Of a stretch of DNA of 64,000 nt, positions 8,593-17,347 are shown piece after piece. This stretch comes from CAWKDG01 sp963848355. Lineage in GTDB: Bacteria; Actinomycetota; Acidimicrobiia; Acidimicrobiales; UBA8190. The stretch is from assembly GCA_963848355.1 (NCBI GenBank), contig CAWKDG010000012.1:1798001-1862000 (forward strand). Reading direction: 5' to 3'. Under the pieces are notes generated by a model. That model was not told the origin of the DNA. It saw only the letters and a program-made list of their open reading frames with translations, and searched no databases. A program made the position numbers and the translations under genes. Each line of letters opens with the position of its first letter. Positions within the stretch are counted from its first letter, which is position 1.

Positions 8593-9155
8593 GCCGTCCT
8601 CCCTCCACCATCGCCGGGCCCGTCGAGGACGACAGCGACGACTCCGTTCCGCCGCCGCCGGCCGGGGATGCCCACCCGCCGGACCGCGCCGGCGCCGGTC
8701 CCGGTGTATCTACGCCCCGTCTCTCGCCAGGGGGGCGCAACCAGCGCCGACGCCTGCTCGTCGTCGGCGCCGTCCTCGTCGGCGCCTTCGCCTTCCTCCT
8801 CGTGAAGGGTCTCGGCAGTTCGCTCGACTACTTCGAGACGGTCGACCAGGCCGTCCACAGCAAGGCCATGCTCGGGACGAAGACGTTCCGTCTGGAAGGG
8901 GTAGTGGTGCCCGGGACGGTGCACAGGCATGACGGGGGGGTCGACTTCGTGGCCGCCGGCACCAAGGACCGTGTCGACGTCGTGAACACGGGCAACCCGC
9001 CGCAGCTGTTCCAGAACGACATTCCTGTGGTCGTGGTCGGCCACTTCTCCGGCGCCACCTTCGTGTCGAACCAGATCATCGTGGATCACACGGCGCAGTA
9101 CGTGGCGAAGTACCCCAAGCGCGTCAGGGGCGCGCCCAAGGGGTCGACGCGGTGA
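8589..9155 (+). CDS. ccmE: Haem chaperone CcmE
   Basis: A 188-residue protein with a disordered, acidic/proline-rich cytosolic start of about 55 residues, one membrane anchor (about 60-80) and a periplasmic OB-fold domain. The haem-attachment signature HxxxY is present as His167 and Tyr171 in VDHTAQY, so this is the usual histidine type, not the cysteine variant. The N-terminal extension is long for the family. The start is GTG at 8589, overlapping the ccmD stop. Confidence 0.9.
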   Translation: MSRPPSTIAGPVEDDSDDSVPPPPAGDAHPPDRAGAGPGVSTPRLSPGGRNQRRRLLVVGAVLVGAFAFLLVKGLGSSLDYFETVDQAVHSKAMLGTKTFRLEGVVVPGTVHRHDGGVDFVAAGTKDRVDVVNTGNPPQLFQNDIPVVVVGHFSGATFVSNQIIVDHTAQYVAKYPKRVRGAPKGSTR

Positions 9156-11263
9156 ACGCCACCCTGGGGCACTCCGGCGTCCTCCTCGGCCTGGTCGCCT
9201 CGATCGTCGGCGCCGCCGTCATCGCCACCGGCCTGGTCCGTCGACGTCCGGCGTCGGTACGCGCCGGGCAGATCTACGCCGGTCTGATCCTTCTCGGCGC
9301 CGTGGTCGCCACCGTGGCCATGGAGCGGGCCCTGATCACCCACGACTTCTCGCTCGCCTTCGTGGCCGAGAACAACAGCCGTTCCACTCCTCTGCTCTAC
9401 ACGATCACCGGAATGTGGTCGGCCCTCTCCGGCTCCATCCTCCTGTGGTGCCTGATCCTGTCCGGGTACATCGCCGCCATGGTGTGGCGGTTCCGCCGCC
9501 AGGCCGGCGACGCCCTGGTGGGTTGGGCGACGCTCGTGACCTACGTGGTGGCCGCGTTCTTCTTCGCGTTGATGGCAGGTCCGGCCGACCCCTTCCAGAC
9601 GGTGTCGGGCGCGGCGCCGGTCAACGGACTCGGTCCCAACGTGCTGCTGCAGGACAACCCCCTGGTGGCCATCCACCCGCCGTTCCTGTACCTCGGCTTC
9701 GTCGGTTTCACCATCCCCTTCGCCTTCGCCATGGCGTCACTCGTCACCGGGCGGATCGGCGAGGGATGGCAGATCGCCACCCGTCGCTGGACCCTCTTCG
9801 CCTGGGGGTTCCTCACGGTGGGAGTCCTCCTCGGGGCCTGGTGGTCGTACCAGGTGCTCGGCTGGGGCGGCTTCTGGGGCTGGGACCCGGTGGAGAACGC
9901 GGCCGTGCTGCCGTGGTTGTGCGCCACGGCCTATCTCCATTCGGTGATGGTGCAGGAACGACGCGGCCTGCTGCGCGTCTGGAACCTGTCCCTCGTCATC
10001 TCGACGTTCAGCTTGACCATCCTGGCCACGTTCTTGACCCGGTCGGGGGTGATCGAGTCGGTCCACGCCTTCTCGGACTCCGACATCGGCGGGCTCCTTC
10101 TCGCCTTCTTCGGCGTCGTCGTCGTGAGCGGGGTCGGTCTCATCGCCTGGCGGGGCGACCGCTTGCGATCGCCCGGTGGGATCGACTCGCCATTCAGTCG
10201 CGAAGGAGCGTTCCTGCTCAACAACCTGCTCTTCGTCCTCCTGGCCGTCATCGTGCTCCTCGGGACCGTGTTCCCTCTCCTCTACGAGGCCCTCGAGCAC
10301 CAGCAGGTGACGGTGGGCGCCCCCTATTTCGACAGCCTGATGCTCCCGATCGGGCTCGCCCTCCTGGTGCTCATGGCCATCGGACCGGCACTGCCGTGGC
10401 GCAAAGCGACCATCGAGACCCTGCGCCAACGTCTGGTGGTGCCCGCCTCCGTGGGCGTCCTCGTGGCCGTGGTGAGCGTGATCGCGGGCGTGCGGGGGAT
10501 CGGTGCCGTCCTCGCCTTCTGCCTCGGTGGTTTCGCCGCCTCGTCGAACGTGCGGCAGCTCGTGCTGGCGGCGCGCGGCGCACGCCGGCACGGGGTCGGA
10601 GCGTGGCGGGGGCTCGTCGGCCGGGCCAACGGGGGCATGGTCGTCCACATCGGTGTGGTCGTCATCGCCGTGGCCCTGGCCGCCGCCACCTCACTGGCGT
10701 CGCGCGGTGAGGTGACGCTGCGTCCGGGCACGACGACGACGGTCGCCGGCCAGAGGATCACCTTCGAGCGGTTGGCCGATGTGAGCTCGCCGGCCCGCAC
10801 CGCCACCGAGGCCCTCGTCCTCGTCGACGGTCACGGCCCGTACCGCCCGGCGGTGAGCCAGTTCGGCACCGGCACCGATCCGGTGGGGACGCCGGCCATC
10901 GATTCGAACATCGTGCACGACGTCTACCTCACCATCGACCGGTTGCCGGCGGCCTCCGACGGTCCCGTGAGCATCGGTGTGATCGTGCAGCCGTTGGTCG
11001 TCTGGCTCTGGGTGGGTGGAGCCATCCTCGTCCTCGGGTCCCTTCTGGCCATCGTCCCGGGCCGGCGCCGCCGCCCGACCGACCCCGTGTCGGCGCCCGT
11101 GCCGCTCGTGGCCGACGGCCACGGTCACGGCGGTGGGCGAGGGGGCACCGACGACGATGACGCGGACGATCCCTCGGTCCCGGTGGTTCGTCCCGTCACC
11201 GTGGCTGTCGGTGCCACGGGGGACGGGCGAGCCGACGAGCGCGTCCCCGCCGGATCGCCGTGA
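9152..11263 (+). CDS. ccmF: Haem lyase subunit CcmF
   Basis: A 703-residue polytopic membrane protein with the WWD haem-binding domain WGGFWGWDPVENA (about residues 235-247). It shows more than ten hydrophobic segments and a large extracytoplasmic domain after about residue 500. CcmF takes haem from CcmE and attaches it to apocytochrome c with CcmH (and CcmI). The C-terminal 60 residues are an unusual His/Gly/Asp-rich polar tail. The start is GTG at 9152, overlapping ccmE. Confidence 0.92.
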   Translation: MNATLGHSGVLLGLVASIVGAAVIATGLVRRRPASVRAGQIYAGLILLGAVVATVAMERALITHDFSLAFVAENNSRSTPLLYTITGMWSALSGSILLWCLILSGYIAAMVWRFRRQAGDALVGWATLVTYVVAAFFFALMAGPADPFQTVSGAAPVNGLGPNVLLQDNPLVAIHPPFLYLGFVGFTIPFAFAMASLVTGRIGEGWQIATRRWTLFAWGFLTVGVLLGAWWSYQVLGWGGFWGWDPVENAAVLPWLCATAYLHSVMVQERRGLLRVWNLSLVISTFSLTILATFLTRSGVIESVHAFSDSDIGGLLLAFFGVVVVSGVGLIAWRGDRLRSPGGIDSPFSREGAFLLNNLLFVLLAVIVLLGTVFPLLYEALEHQQVTVGAPYFDSLMLPIGLALLVLMAIGPALPWRKATIETLRQRLVVPASVGVLVAVVSVIAGVRGIGAVLAFCLGGFAASSNVRQLVLAARGARRHGVGAWRGLVGRANGGMVVHIGVVVIAVALAAATSLASRGEVTLRPGTTTTVAGQRITFERLADVSSPARTATEALVLVDGHGPYRPAVSQFGTGTDPVGTPAIDSNIVHDVYLTIDRLPAASDGPVSIGVIVQPLVVWLWVGGAILVLGSLLAIVPGRRRRPTDPVSAPVPLVADGHGHGGGRGGTDDDDADDPSVPVVRPVTVAVGATGDGRADERVPAGSP

Positions 11264-11886
11264 CCGTCGAAGCGACACCGGACACCGCCCGGCGCGCCGC
11301 GCCGGCCTCGGTCGGCTCGGCGAGGGTCGCGGCCCGGCGCGGCCGGCACACGGCCAGGTGGATCGCCGCCATCGTCCTGTTGGTGCTCGCCGGCCTCGTG
11401 GCGCTGCTGGCCACCCGTCCGCCGGCCACGGCCACCGAGGTGGACAGCCCCCTCCTCGGTCACCGCGCCCCCGACATCACGGCGACGACGGTGTCAGGTC
11501 AGAGCTTCGATCTGGAGGCCTACCGCGGTCGTTGGGTCTTCGTGAATTTCTTCGCCAGTTGGTGCCCGCCGTGCCAGGCCGAGGAACCCGAGCTCGTCGC
11601 TTTCGCCTACCAGCACCGGGCTCCGGGCGCCGCCGCGCTGGTGGGCGTGGTGTATGACGACGACGCTTCGCGGGCCCGCGCCTTCGCCACGTCGTCGGGA
11701 GCCACGTGGCCGGCCGTCGTCGACCCCGGCGGACAGATCGCACTCCGCTACGGGGTGCGCGGTCCGCCCGAGACCTTTCTGATCTCGCCCACGGGCACGG
11801 TGGAGGCGCACATCGACGGGGCCATCCCGTCGCCCACCTACCTCGACCAGCAGCTGGCGGCGGCGCGCGCCGCGGCGGCGCCGTGA
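11260..11886 (+). CDS. ccmG: Thiol:disulfide oxidoreductase CcmG (DsbE-like)
   Basis: A 208-residue thioredoxin-fold protein anchored by one N-terminal helix (residues 34-51). The active site is WCPPC with Cys102 and Cys105. A GPPETF segment with the cis-proline follows at about residue 168. It receives electrons from CcdA and reduces the apocytochrome c or CcmH thiols. The positively charged cytosolic start of about 33 residues is longer than in proteobacterial CcmG. The GTG at 11260 overlaps ccmF. Confidence 0.92.
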   Translation: MTVEATPDTARRAAPASVGSARVAARRGRHTARWIAAIVLLVLAGLVALLATRPPATATEVDSPLLGHRAPDITATTVSGQSFDLEAYRGRWVFVNFFASWCPPCQAEEPELVAFAYQHRAPGAAALVGVVYDDDASRARAFATSSGATWPAVVDPGGQIALRYGVRGPPETFLISPTGTVEAHIDGAIPSPTYLDQQLAAARAAAAP

Positions 11887-12413
11887 ACGCCCGTCGGGGT
11901 GGGCGCGTCGCGCCCGGTCTAGTCTGGATGGCGCTGGCGGTGGCGCTGGCGGTGGCGCTGACGTTGAGTGTGGCGCACGGGGGAGGACCCCTCACCGCCG
12001 CGCAGCGGGCCAACGCCATCGACAACGATCTCAAGTGCCCGAGCTGTGACGCCATCTCGGTGGCCGATTCCTCGGCCTCGACCGCCGCCGCCGTCCGACA
12101 GGTCGTCCTGGCCCGCGTGCGGGAGGGGGAGAGCGACCAGCAGATCGAGCAGTACCTGGTGAGTGTGTACGGTCCGAGCATTCTCCTGCGCCCGCCCACG
12201 ACCGGGCTCACCGCTGTGGTCTGGGTGGTGCCGTTGCTGGCGGCGGCGGGCGGCCTCGGGGGAGTGGGGGTGCTCTTCTGGCGCCGCCGCCGGCCGGTGG
12301 CGGCGCGGGTCTCGCCGGCGGACCGGGCACTGGTGGACCGGGCCCTGGTGGACCGGGCCATGGCCGAGGGCGGGCACCACGCAACCGGGACGCCGGGATC
12401 GCCGGAGCCATGA
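11883..12413 (+). CDS. ccmH: Cytochrome c maturation protein CcmH
   Basis: A 176-residue protein with an N-terminal membrane helix (13-31), an outer domain with the redox motif LKCPSC (Cys52, Cys55) and a second helix at about 108-130. This is the CcmH/CycL layout. It reduces or holds the apocytochrome CxxCH for CcmF. A short repeat of the five-residue unit VDRAL follows the second helix. The start is GTG at 11883, overlapping ccmG; the frame upstream of this is antisense/shadow of ccmG. Confidence 0.88.
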   Translation: MNARRGGRVAPGLVWMALAVALAVALTLSVAHGGGPLTAAQRANAIDNDLKCPSCDAISVADSSASTAAAVRQVVLARVREGESDQQIEQYLVSVYGPSILLRPPTTGLTAVVWVVPLLAAAGGLGGVGVLFWRRRRPVAARVSPADRALVDRALVDRAMAEGGHHATGTPGSPEP

Positions 12414-13234
12414 CCCGTCACGAGCTCGAAGACGAACGCACCTTCTTGTTGCGCTCGCTCGAGGATCTCGACCGCGAGCACGACGCCGGCGACCTGTCCG
12501 ACGAGGACCATGTCCTTCTGCGCGACGGGTACATCGCCCGCGCCGCCGATGTGCTGCGCTCGTTGGACGCCGGCGCACCGTCGGCCGTGGTGGCCACCGA
12601 CGGTCCCGGGTCGGGCCTCCGCCGGCACGACCCGGCGTCCCGGTCAGCGGCGACGGGAACACCCCACCGCCGACGCCGCCGACGGATCCTCGTCGCCGCG
12701 GCCGTGGTGGTGGGAATCGGATGCGTCGTCTGGGCGGTGGCGTCCCACGTCTCCACCCGCCTTCCCGGCGAGTCGGCCACCGGCTCGGTGACGTTGACGG
12801 GATCCCAGCAGACGGATCGCACACTGGCCCAGGCGGAGACCCTCGAGAGCCAGGGTGACGTCGTCGAAGCCCTCGGCCTGTACGAGGCGGTCCTCCGACG
12901 GGACCCGACGCAGGAGCAGGCGTTGGCCGAGGTGGGATGGCTCGAGTACGAGGCGGGCGCTCAGGGAAAGAAGGCCAGCCTCCTCTCGCTGGGGGAGCGT
13001 CAGGAGCAGGAGGCCGAGCGTGCGGACGCCGGCGACTTCGCTCCCCATCTGTACCTGGGGTCGATGCTGCTCGCCCAGGGCGATCCCACCGCTGCGGTCG
13101 CCCAGTACCGGCAGTTCCTGGCCGACCGGCCCCCGAGGGCCACGGTGACGGCGGCCGTCCCCTTCATCACCAAGGCGTTCTCCGAGGCCCACCTGGTACC
13201 GCCGACCCTCCCGGTGGGCCGGGCCGGCGGCTGA
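12410..13234 (+). CDS. ccmI: TPR-containing CcmI-like protein
   Basis: A 274-residue protein with an N-terminal cytosolic region of about 90 residues containing the E-L-E-D-E and R-D-Y-x-A type features seen near CcmI N-termini. One membrane helix (about 95-113) is followed by two TPR-like repeats (about 135-245). CcmI chaperones apocytochrome c for the CcmF/H lyase. The name rests on position as the last gene of the operon (ATG overlapping ccmH) and on the TPR fold; sequence similarity to proteobacterial CcmI is weak. Confidence 0.72.
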   Translation: MTRHELEDERTFLLRSLEDLDREHDAGDLSDEDHVLLRDGYIARAADVLRSLDAGAPSAVVATDGPGSGLRRHDPASRSAATGTPHRRRRRRILVAAAVVVGIGCVVWAVASHVSTRLPGESATGSVTLTGSQQTDRTLAQAETLESQGDVVEALGLYEAVLRRDPTQEQALAEVGWLEYEAGAQGKKASLLSLGERQEQEAERADAGDFAPHLYLGSMLLAQGDPTAAVAQYRQFLADRPPRATVTAAVPFITKAFSEAHLVPPTLPVGRAGG

Positions 13235-13259
13235 TCCGAGAGACCATTCCGGCGAGGTC

Positions 13260-13688
13260 CTACGAGGCCAGCTGGTCGAGCACCGTCGTCGGGACCACCA
13301 CCAGACCGAGGGGCCGCCGCGTCGGCCAGTCGTCGAATGCGTCGAGGTGCTCGTGCGCGTCGTCGGGTCCGGTGAGGCCGACGCCCCCTGACGCCGGCAC
13401 CCCGAGCACCTGCTCCAGGGTCAGGCCCTGTTGGCGGGCCTCGAAGAGGGCTCGGATCGCCCCCAGGGAGAAGCCGGTCCCCTGCAGCCGCAGGATGGCC
13501 CGCAGGCGGTCAAGATGCTCCTGGCCGTAGAGCCCCGTCCGTCCGTGCAGGACCGGACGAGGGAGCAGTCCCTGGGTCTGAAGAGCGCGGACATTGCGCG
13601 TCGTCGTCCCGGCCAGGCGCGCGACCTGGTCCACGGTCAGCTGGACATCCCTTGCGGCGATCTCGCCCGTCCCTGGCGCTGATTTCAC
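13260..13688 (-). CDS. MerR family transcriptional regulator
   Basis: A 142-residue protein with a MerR winged helix-turn-helix at residues 17-85 (VDQVARLAGTTTRNVRALQ, then LYGQEHLDRLRAILRLQ). The short C-terminal part has no cysteine cluster, so a metal sensor is unlikely. It is divergent from the MaoC-domain gene across a 72-bp AT-rich gap, and probably regulates it. The start is GTG at 13688. Confidence 0.82.
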   Translation of the reverse strand: MKSAPGTGEIAARDVQLTVDQVARLAGTTTRNVRALQTQGLLPRPVLHGRTGLYGQEHLDRLRAILRLQGTGFSLGAIRALFEARQQGLTLEQVLGVPASGGVGLTGPDDAHEHLDAFDDWPTRRPLGLVVVPTTVLDQLAS

Positions 13689-13760
13689 ATTTGTATTGTA
13701 ACATAATCTGGTGTAACACTTCTAGAGAGAAAGCGCCACGGGAGCGCCAGAGGAGGAACC
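13689..13760. promoter_or_regulatory. AT-rich divergent promoter/operator region of merR and the MaoC gene
   Basis: The gap is strikingly AT-rich for this genome. It holds two direct copies of TGTAACA (13697-13703 and 13712-13718, 15 bp apart) and a CATAAT (13702-13707) that matches five of six bases of a -10 hexamer. A clear Shine-Dalgarno GAGGAGGA precedes the MaoC start at 13761. The repeats are candidate regulator sites; which strand each promoter uses is not resolved. Confidence 0.5.
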
Positions 13761-14612
13761 ATGCCCATGAACCTCGATGCCGTCGGATCGAGCTCCGAAC
13801 CCACAACACGTTCGTGGACGTCGACCGACTGCCTGCTCTACGCGCTGGGGGTCGGCGCCGGTGCGCTCGATCCCACCGGATACGAGCTCGAATACACCAC
13901 CGAGAACTCGGCCGACGTGGTGCAGCGTGTTCTGCCGACGTTCGCCACCATCGTGGGCCTCGGGGGGGCGGGGAGGTCGTCGCTCGGGGACTTCGACCTG
14001 GCCATGCTCGTCCACGGCGAACAGTCGATCGAGATGCACGGCGCCATCGCACCCGACGGGGCCGTCACCACCACGAGCACGGTGACCGGGATCTACGACA
14101 AAGGGTCCGGTGCGTTGGCCGTGCTCGAGTCGGCATCGGTCGACGCCACCACCGGTGCCCCCTGCTTCACCTCGAGATCGGCCCTCTTCATCAGGGGCGA
14201 GGGCGGGTTCGGAGGCGACCGGGGCCCGGCGTCACCGGGCGCCGCCCCCGAAGGTGAGCCCGACGAGACCGTGAGCTACACCACGCGGACCGACCAGGCC
14301 CTGCTGTACCGCCTGTCGGGCGACCGGAACCCCTTGCACTCGGACCCCGTCTTCGCCAAGCGGGCCGGTTTCGACCGTCCCATCCTGCACGGACTCTGCA
14401 CCTACGGATTCACGGGCCGGGCCCTTCTCCACACACTGTGCGGGTCCGATCCCCTGCGCTTCCGGTCCATGCACGCCCGCTTCTCGCGGCCCACCTTCCC
14501 GGGGGACACCCTCACCATCTCGATGTGGGTCGACGGCGGCGAGGCCGCCTTCCGCACCGAGAACCAGCGCGGCGAGACGGTCATCGATGGCGGGAGGTTC
14601 GTGTTTTCATAG
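13761..14612 (+). CDS. MaoC family (R)-specific enoyl-CoA hydratase-like protein
   Basis: A 283-residue double-hotdog protein. The C-terminal half carries the hydratase-2 motif: Asp and His in SGDRNPLHSDPVFAKRAGF (about residues 191-209), followed by PILHGLCTYG. The N-terminal half is a degenerate hotdog, as in peroxisomal hydratase 2 and actinobacterial homologues. It would hydrate trans-2-enoyl-CoA to (R)-3-hydroxyacyl-CoA. The ATG at 13761 has a strong Shine-Dalgarno. Confidence 0.88.
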   Translation: MPMNLDAVGSSSEPTTRSWTSTDCLLYALGVGAGALDPTGYELEYTTENSADVVQRVLPTFATIVGLGGAGRSSLGDFDLAMLVHGEQSIEMHGAIAPDGAVTTTSTVTGIYDKGSGALAVLESASVDATTGAPCFTSRSALFIRGEGGFGGDRGPASPGAAPEGEPDETVSYTTRTDQALLYRLSGDRNPLHSDPVFAKRAGFDRPILHGLCTYGFTGRALLHTLCGSDPLRFRSMHARFSRPTFPGDTLTISMWVDGGEAAFRTENQRGETVIDGGRFVFS

Positions 14613-14618
14613 GGTCCT

Positions 14619-15329
14619 GTGTTCGGTCACACCGCCCACGTCTACGACCTGATCTACGAGGCGTCGGGGAAGGACTACGCCCGCGAGGCCGCGGACATCC
14701 ACGACCTCATCGGTTCCCGGTCGCCGTCGGCCCACAGCCTGCTCGACGTGGCCTGCGGGACCGGCGGGCACCTCCGTCACCTCCGTCGCTGGTACGACGT
14801 CACCGGTGTCGACCTCGATCGGGCCATGCTGCACGAAGCGCGGGCGCACCTCCCCGGCGTCACCCTCGTCGAAGCGGACATGCGGACGGTGGCGCTCGGC
14901 CGGACCTTCGATGCCGTGGTGTGCCTGTTCAGCTCGATCGGGTACATGCGGTCGACCGCCGAGTTGGCGGCCGCCGTGGGCGCCATGGTCGACCATCTGG
15001 ACCCCGGTGGCGTCCTCGTCGTCGACGGGTGGGTCCGCCCCGACGCCTGGACGGACGGTGGGAAGACGACGGTGGAGACCGCGACCAGCGAGGAGGTCCT
15101 GGTCGTGCGCGTGGGCCGTTCCCAGCGCCAAGGTGACCGGACGTCGCTGGAGATGCACCACCTGGTGGCCACGGCCGACGGGATCGAGCACCTCGTCGAC
15201 CACCACGACCTCACCTTGTTCGCTCCAGAGGACTACGAAGCCGCCTTCCGGGCGTCGGGGCTCAGCGTCGACACCGTCGACAGCCCTTTGCCGGGCCGTG
15301 ACCGCTATGTCGGCGTCAAGGCGCCGTGA
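14619..15329 (+). CDS. Class I SAM-dependent methyltransferase
   Basis: A 236-residue Rossmann-fold methyltransferase with motif I LLDVACGTGGH (about residues 41-51) and the acidic end of strand 2 in GVDLD. Its length and the N-terminal HTAHVYDLIYE segment resemble amino-sugar N-methyltransferases of the DesVI/TylM1 type, but no sugar pathway is nearby and the substrate is unknown. The start is GTG at 14619, 6 bp after the MaoC gene, so the two are probably co-transcribed. Confidence 0.78.
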   Translation: MFGHTAHVYDLIYEASGKDYAREAADIHDLIGSRSPSAHSLLDVACGTGGHLRHLRRWYDVTGVDLDRAMLHEARAHLPGVTLVEADMRTVALGRTFDAVVCLFSSIGYMRSTAELAAAVGAMVDHLDPGGVLVVDGWVRPDAWTDGGKTTVETATSEEVLVVRVGRSQRQGDRTSLEMHHLVATADGIEHLVDHHDLTLFAPEDYEAAFRASGLSVDTVDSPLPGRDRYVGVKAP

Positions 15330-15359
15330 CGCCGACACCGTCGGGTGAACCGGGCACGG

Positions 15360-16559
15360 TCAGGCGCGCAATCCCCTGAGCGCTGTCACCACGGAGCCGA
15401 ACACGTCGACGAAGGCGTCGATGTCGTCGTCGGTCGTCGACCAACCCACCGACAGCCGGAGAGAGTGCTCGGCGTCGACCCCCATCGCCTCGAGGACAGG
15501 GGAGGGGGAGAGCGACTCCGAGGAGCACGACGATCCCGAGTGGGCGGCGATGCCGGCCTGGTCGAGGGCGAGCAGCACGGGCTCCGCTTCGACCCCGTCG
15601 ATCGTCACGCAGACGATGTGCGGGACGCGCCCGTCGGGGTCGCCCACGACATGGACCCCGTCGACAGCCGCCGCCGCCCGCAACAGACGGTCGGAGCGCC
15701 GTCGCGCCGCGGTCGCCTCCGCCTCGAGCACGCCCGTCGGGGCCAGTGCTGCGGCGACGGCGCCGAAACCGATGATGGCGGGGACGTTCTCGAGACCGGC
15801 CCGTCGCGCCCGTTCCTGCTCACCGCCGACGAGCAGGGGATCGAGACGCAGGCCCCGCCGCACGATCAGGGCCCCTGTCCCCGGTGGACCGCCGAATTTG
15901 TGGGCGCTGACCGAGACGAGATCGGCGCCCAGATCGTCAAAGTCCAGCGGGAGCTGACCGGCCAGGGCGCACGCGTCCACATGCACCGTGACACCGTGAC
16001 GGCGACAGGCGTCGACCACGTCGCTTACCGGCTGCAACGTGCCCACCTCGTGATTGGCCGCCTGGCAGTGGACGAGAGCGGGAGTGCCGCCGGTCAGCGA
16101 AGCGCGTCCCAATGCGTCGACCACGGCCGAAGGGTCGATACGGCCGAGGCGATCCACCCCGAGAAGCACCACCGGCGCCAGCCGGAGCGACGCATCGCGG
16201 ACACAGGAATGCTCGACGCCGGCCAGCAGGACGCGTTTCCCCGGATGGGCCCGCGTGGCACCCCAGGTGGCGGCGTTGGCCGCTTCGGTCCCGCCGGACG
16301 TGAACACCACCTGGCTCGGCCGTGCCCCGAAGAGAGCGGCGACGCGGTCGCGGGCGTCCTCCACGACGGCCCGCACGATGCGGCCCTCGGTGTGGACACG
16401 TCCGGGGTCGGCGGCGACCACAGGCCCGGGGTCGGATGCCCCTTGCGTCTCGCCGGCGGGCGCGGACCCTCCGGCCGATCGGAGCCAGCCCACCATGGAC
16501 CGCACCACCTCGGGGCGCGGGGGAGACGTCGACGCGTGGTCGAGGTAGTGACGCGTCAC
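15360..16559 (-). CDS. Cysteine desulfurase (NifS/IscS family)
   Basis: A 399-residue PLP enzyme. The Schiff-base lysine is Lys221 in SVSAHKFGG and the catalytic cysteine is Cys345 in SGSSCSSES; His117 in VEHSC and Asp195 complete the PLP site. It mobilises sulfur from cysteine for Fe-S clusters and possibly thio-modified RNA or cofactors. The open frame continues far upstream in antisense to the regulator gene, but the GTG at 16559 begins the conserved VTRHYLDHAST and is the supported start. It follows the SufR-type regulator by 25 bp. Confidence 0.9.
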   Translation of the reverse strand: MTRHYLDHASTSPPRPEVVRSMVGWLRSAGGSAPAGETQGASDPGPVVAADPGRVHTEGRIVRAVVEDARDRVAALFGARPSQVVFTSGGTEAANAATWGATRAHPGKRVLLAGVEHSCVRDASLRLAPVVLLGVDRLGRIDPSAVVDALGRASLTGGTPALVHCQAANHEVGTLQPVSDVVDACRRHGVTVHVDACALAGQLPLDFDDLGADLVSVSAHKFGGPPGTGALIVRRGLRLDPLLVGGEQERARRAGLENVPAIIGFGAVAAALAPTGVLEAEATAARRRSDRLLRAAAAVDGVHVVGDPDGRVPHIVCVTIDGVEAEPVLLALDQAGIAAHSGSSCSSESLSPSPVLEAMGVDAEHSLRLSVGWSTTDDDIDAFVDVFGSVVTALRGLRA

Positions 16560-16584
16560 CGGTGACGGGTGTGGAGTGACCGGG

Positions 16585-17331
16585 TCAGACGAGAGCGGCG
16601 CACGCGTCGTCGCCGCGCGCCCGTGAGGACAGCACCACGGCGATGGGAGCGTCCGCCTCCTGACCGCAGAGCCCGGCCAGGAGTCCCCGCACCATGCCGC
16701 GGTCGACGGCACAGATGACGGGGTGCTGGGCGGCGACGTCACCGAACGGACAGTTCTCGGCCACGACGGCCGTGGACTCGCCACGGTCCTCGGCGTGAGC
16801 GGCGAAGCCGTGGGCGGTGAGGGCGTCGGCGATGGCGTGCATGGCACCGCGCAGCGAGCGTTGCCCTTCCCCCGGCTCCATCCTTCCGGCCAGGACGCGT
16901 CCGTGCTCCTCGCCGACCCGTTCGGCCATGCGTTCGGCCTCGGCCGGCCCGACGAGCTTGAGGGTCTCGACCAGAAGCGACACGAGCAGGTCGTCGAGGT
17001 GGGTGACGAGATCGATGGTGGGATCACCGTCGCTGCCGTCAGCAGCCCGGTAGCGCTTCGACGGGCGCCCCGCCCCCGCCGTCGGGGAGCGCTCCAGGCT
17101 CACCTCGACGTAACCGCCGGCCGACAGCCGGTCGAGGTGATGGCGGGCCACGTTGGGATGCAGCGAGAAGGCGGTCGCCACCTCCGATGCCGTCGATCCG
17201 GGGTGCGAGCGCACGTGGAGATAGATCTCGCGTCGCGTCGGATCTCCAAAGGCGGACGTCACGGCGACGACGGCGGCCGAGAACCGGCGGTCCGCCGGTG
17301 CTGTCTCCTCGGGGTCGGCGGCCGTTTCCAC
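16585..17331 (-). CDS. sufR: SufR-type Fe-S cluster-sensing transcriptional regulator
   Basis: A 248-residue protein with an ArsR/DeoR-like winged helix (about residues 22-100) and a C-terminal domain containing Cys194, Cys207 and Cys222. The spacing C-X12-C-X14-C is the one known for the Fe-S ligands of actinobacterial SufR (for example M. tuberculosis Rv1460). It would repress Fe-S assembly genes when its own cluster is intact. No sufBCD genes follow here. Instead the gene leads a cysteine desulfurase and faces mrp across 16 bp. The start is GTG at 17331. Confidence 0.82.
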   Translation of the reverse strand: METAADPEETAPADRRFSAAVVAVTSAFGDPTRREIYLHVRSHPGSTASEVATAFSLHPNVARHHLDRLSAGGYVEVSLERSPTAGAGRPSKRYRAADGSDGDPTIDLVTHLDDLLVSLLVETLKLVGPAEAERMAERVGEEHGRVLAGRMEPGEGQRSLRGAMHAIADALTAHGFAAHAEDRGESTAVVAENCPFGDVAAQHPVICAVDRGMVRGLLAGLCGQEADAPIAVVLSSRARGDDACAALV

Positions 17332-17347
17332 GGCACTAGTCTACCTG
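17332..17347. promoter_or_regulatory. 16-bp divergent, apparently leaderless promoter gap between sufR and mrp
   Basis: The two genes start only 16 bp apart. TAGTCT (17337-17342) lies 5 bp before the mrp GTG. On the other strand TAGACT (17343-17338) lies 6 bp before the sufR GTG. Both fit the TANNNT -10 box of actinobacteria, and both predict transcripts that begin at or next to the start codon. The boxes overlap, so RNA polymerase could serve only one gene at a time and any regulator bound here would affect both. Confidence 0.55.
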
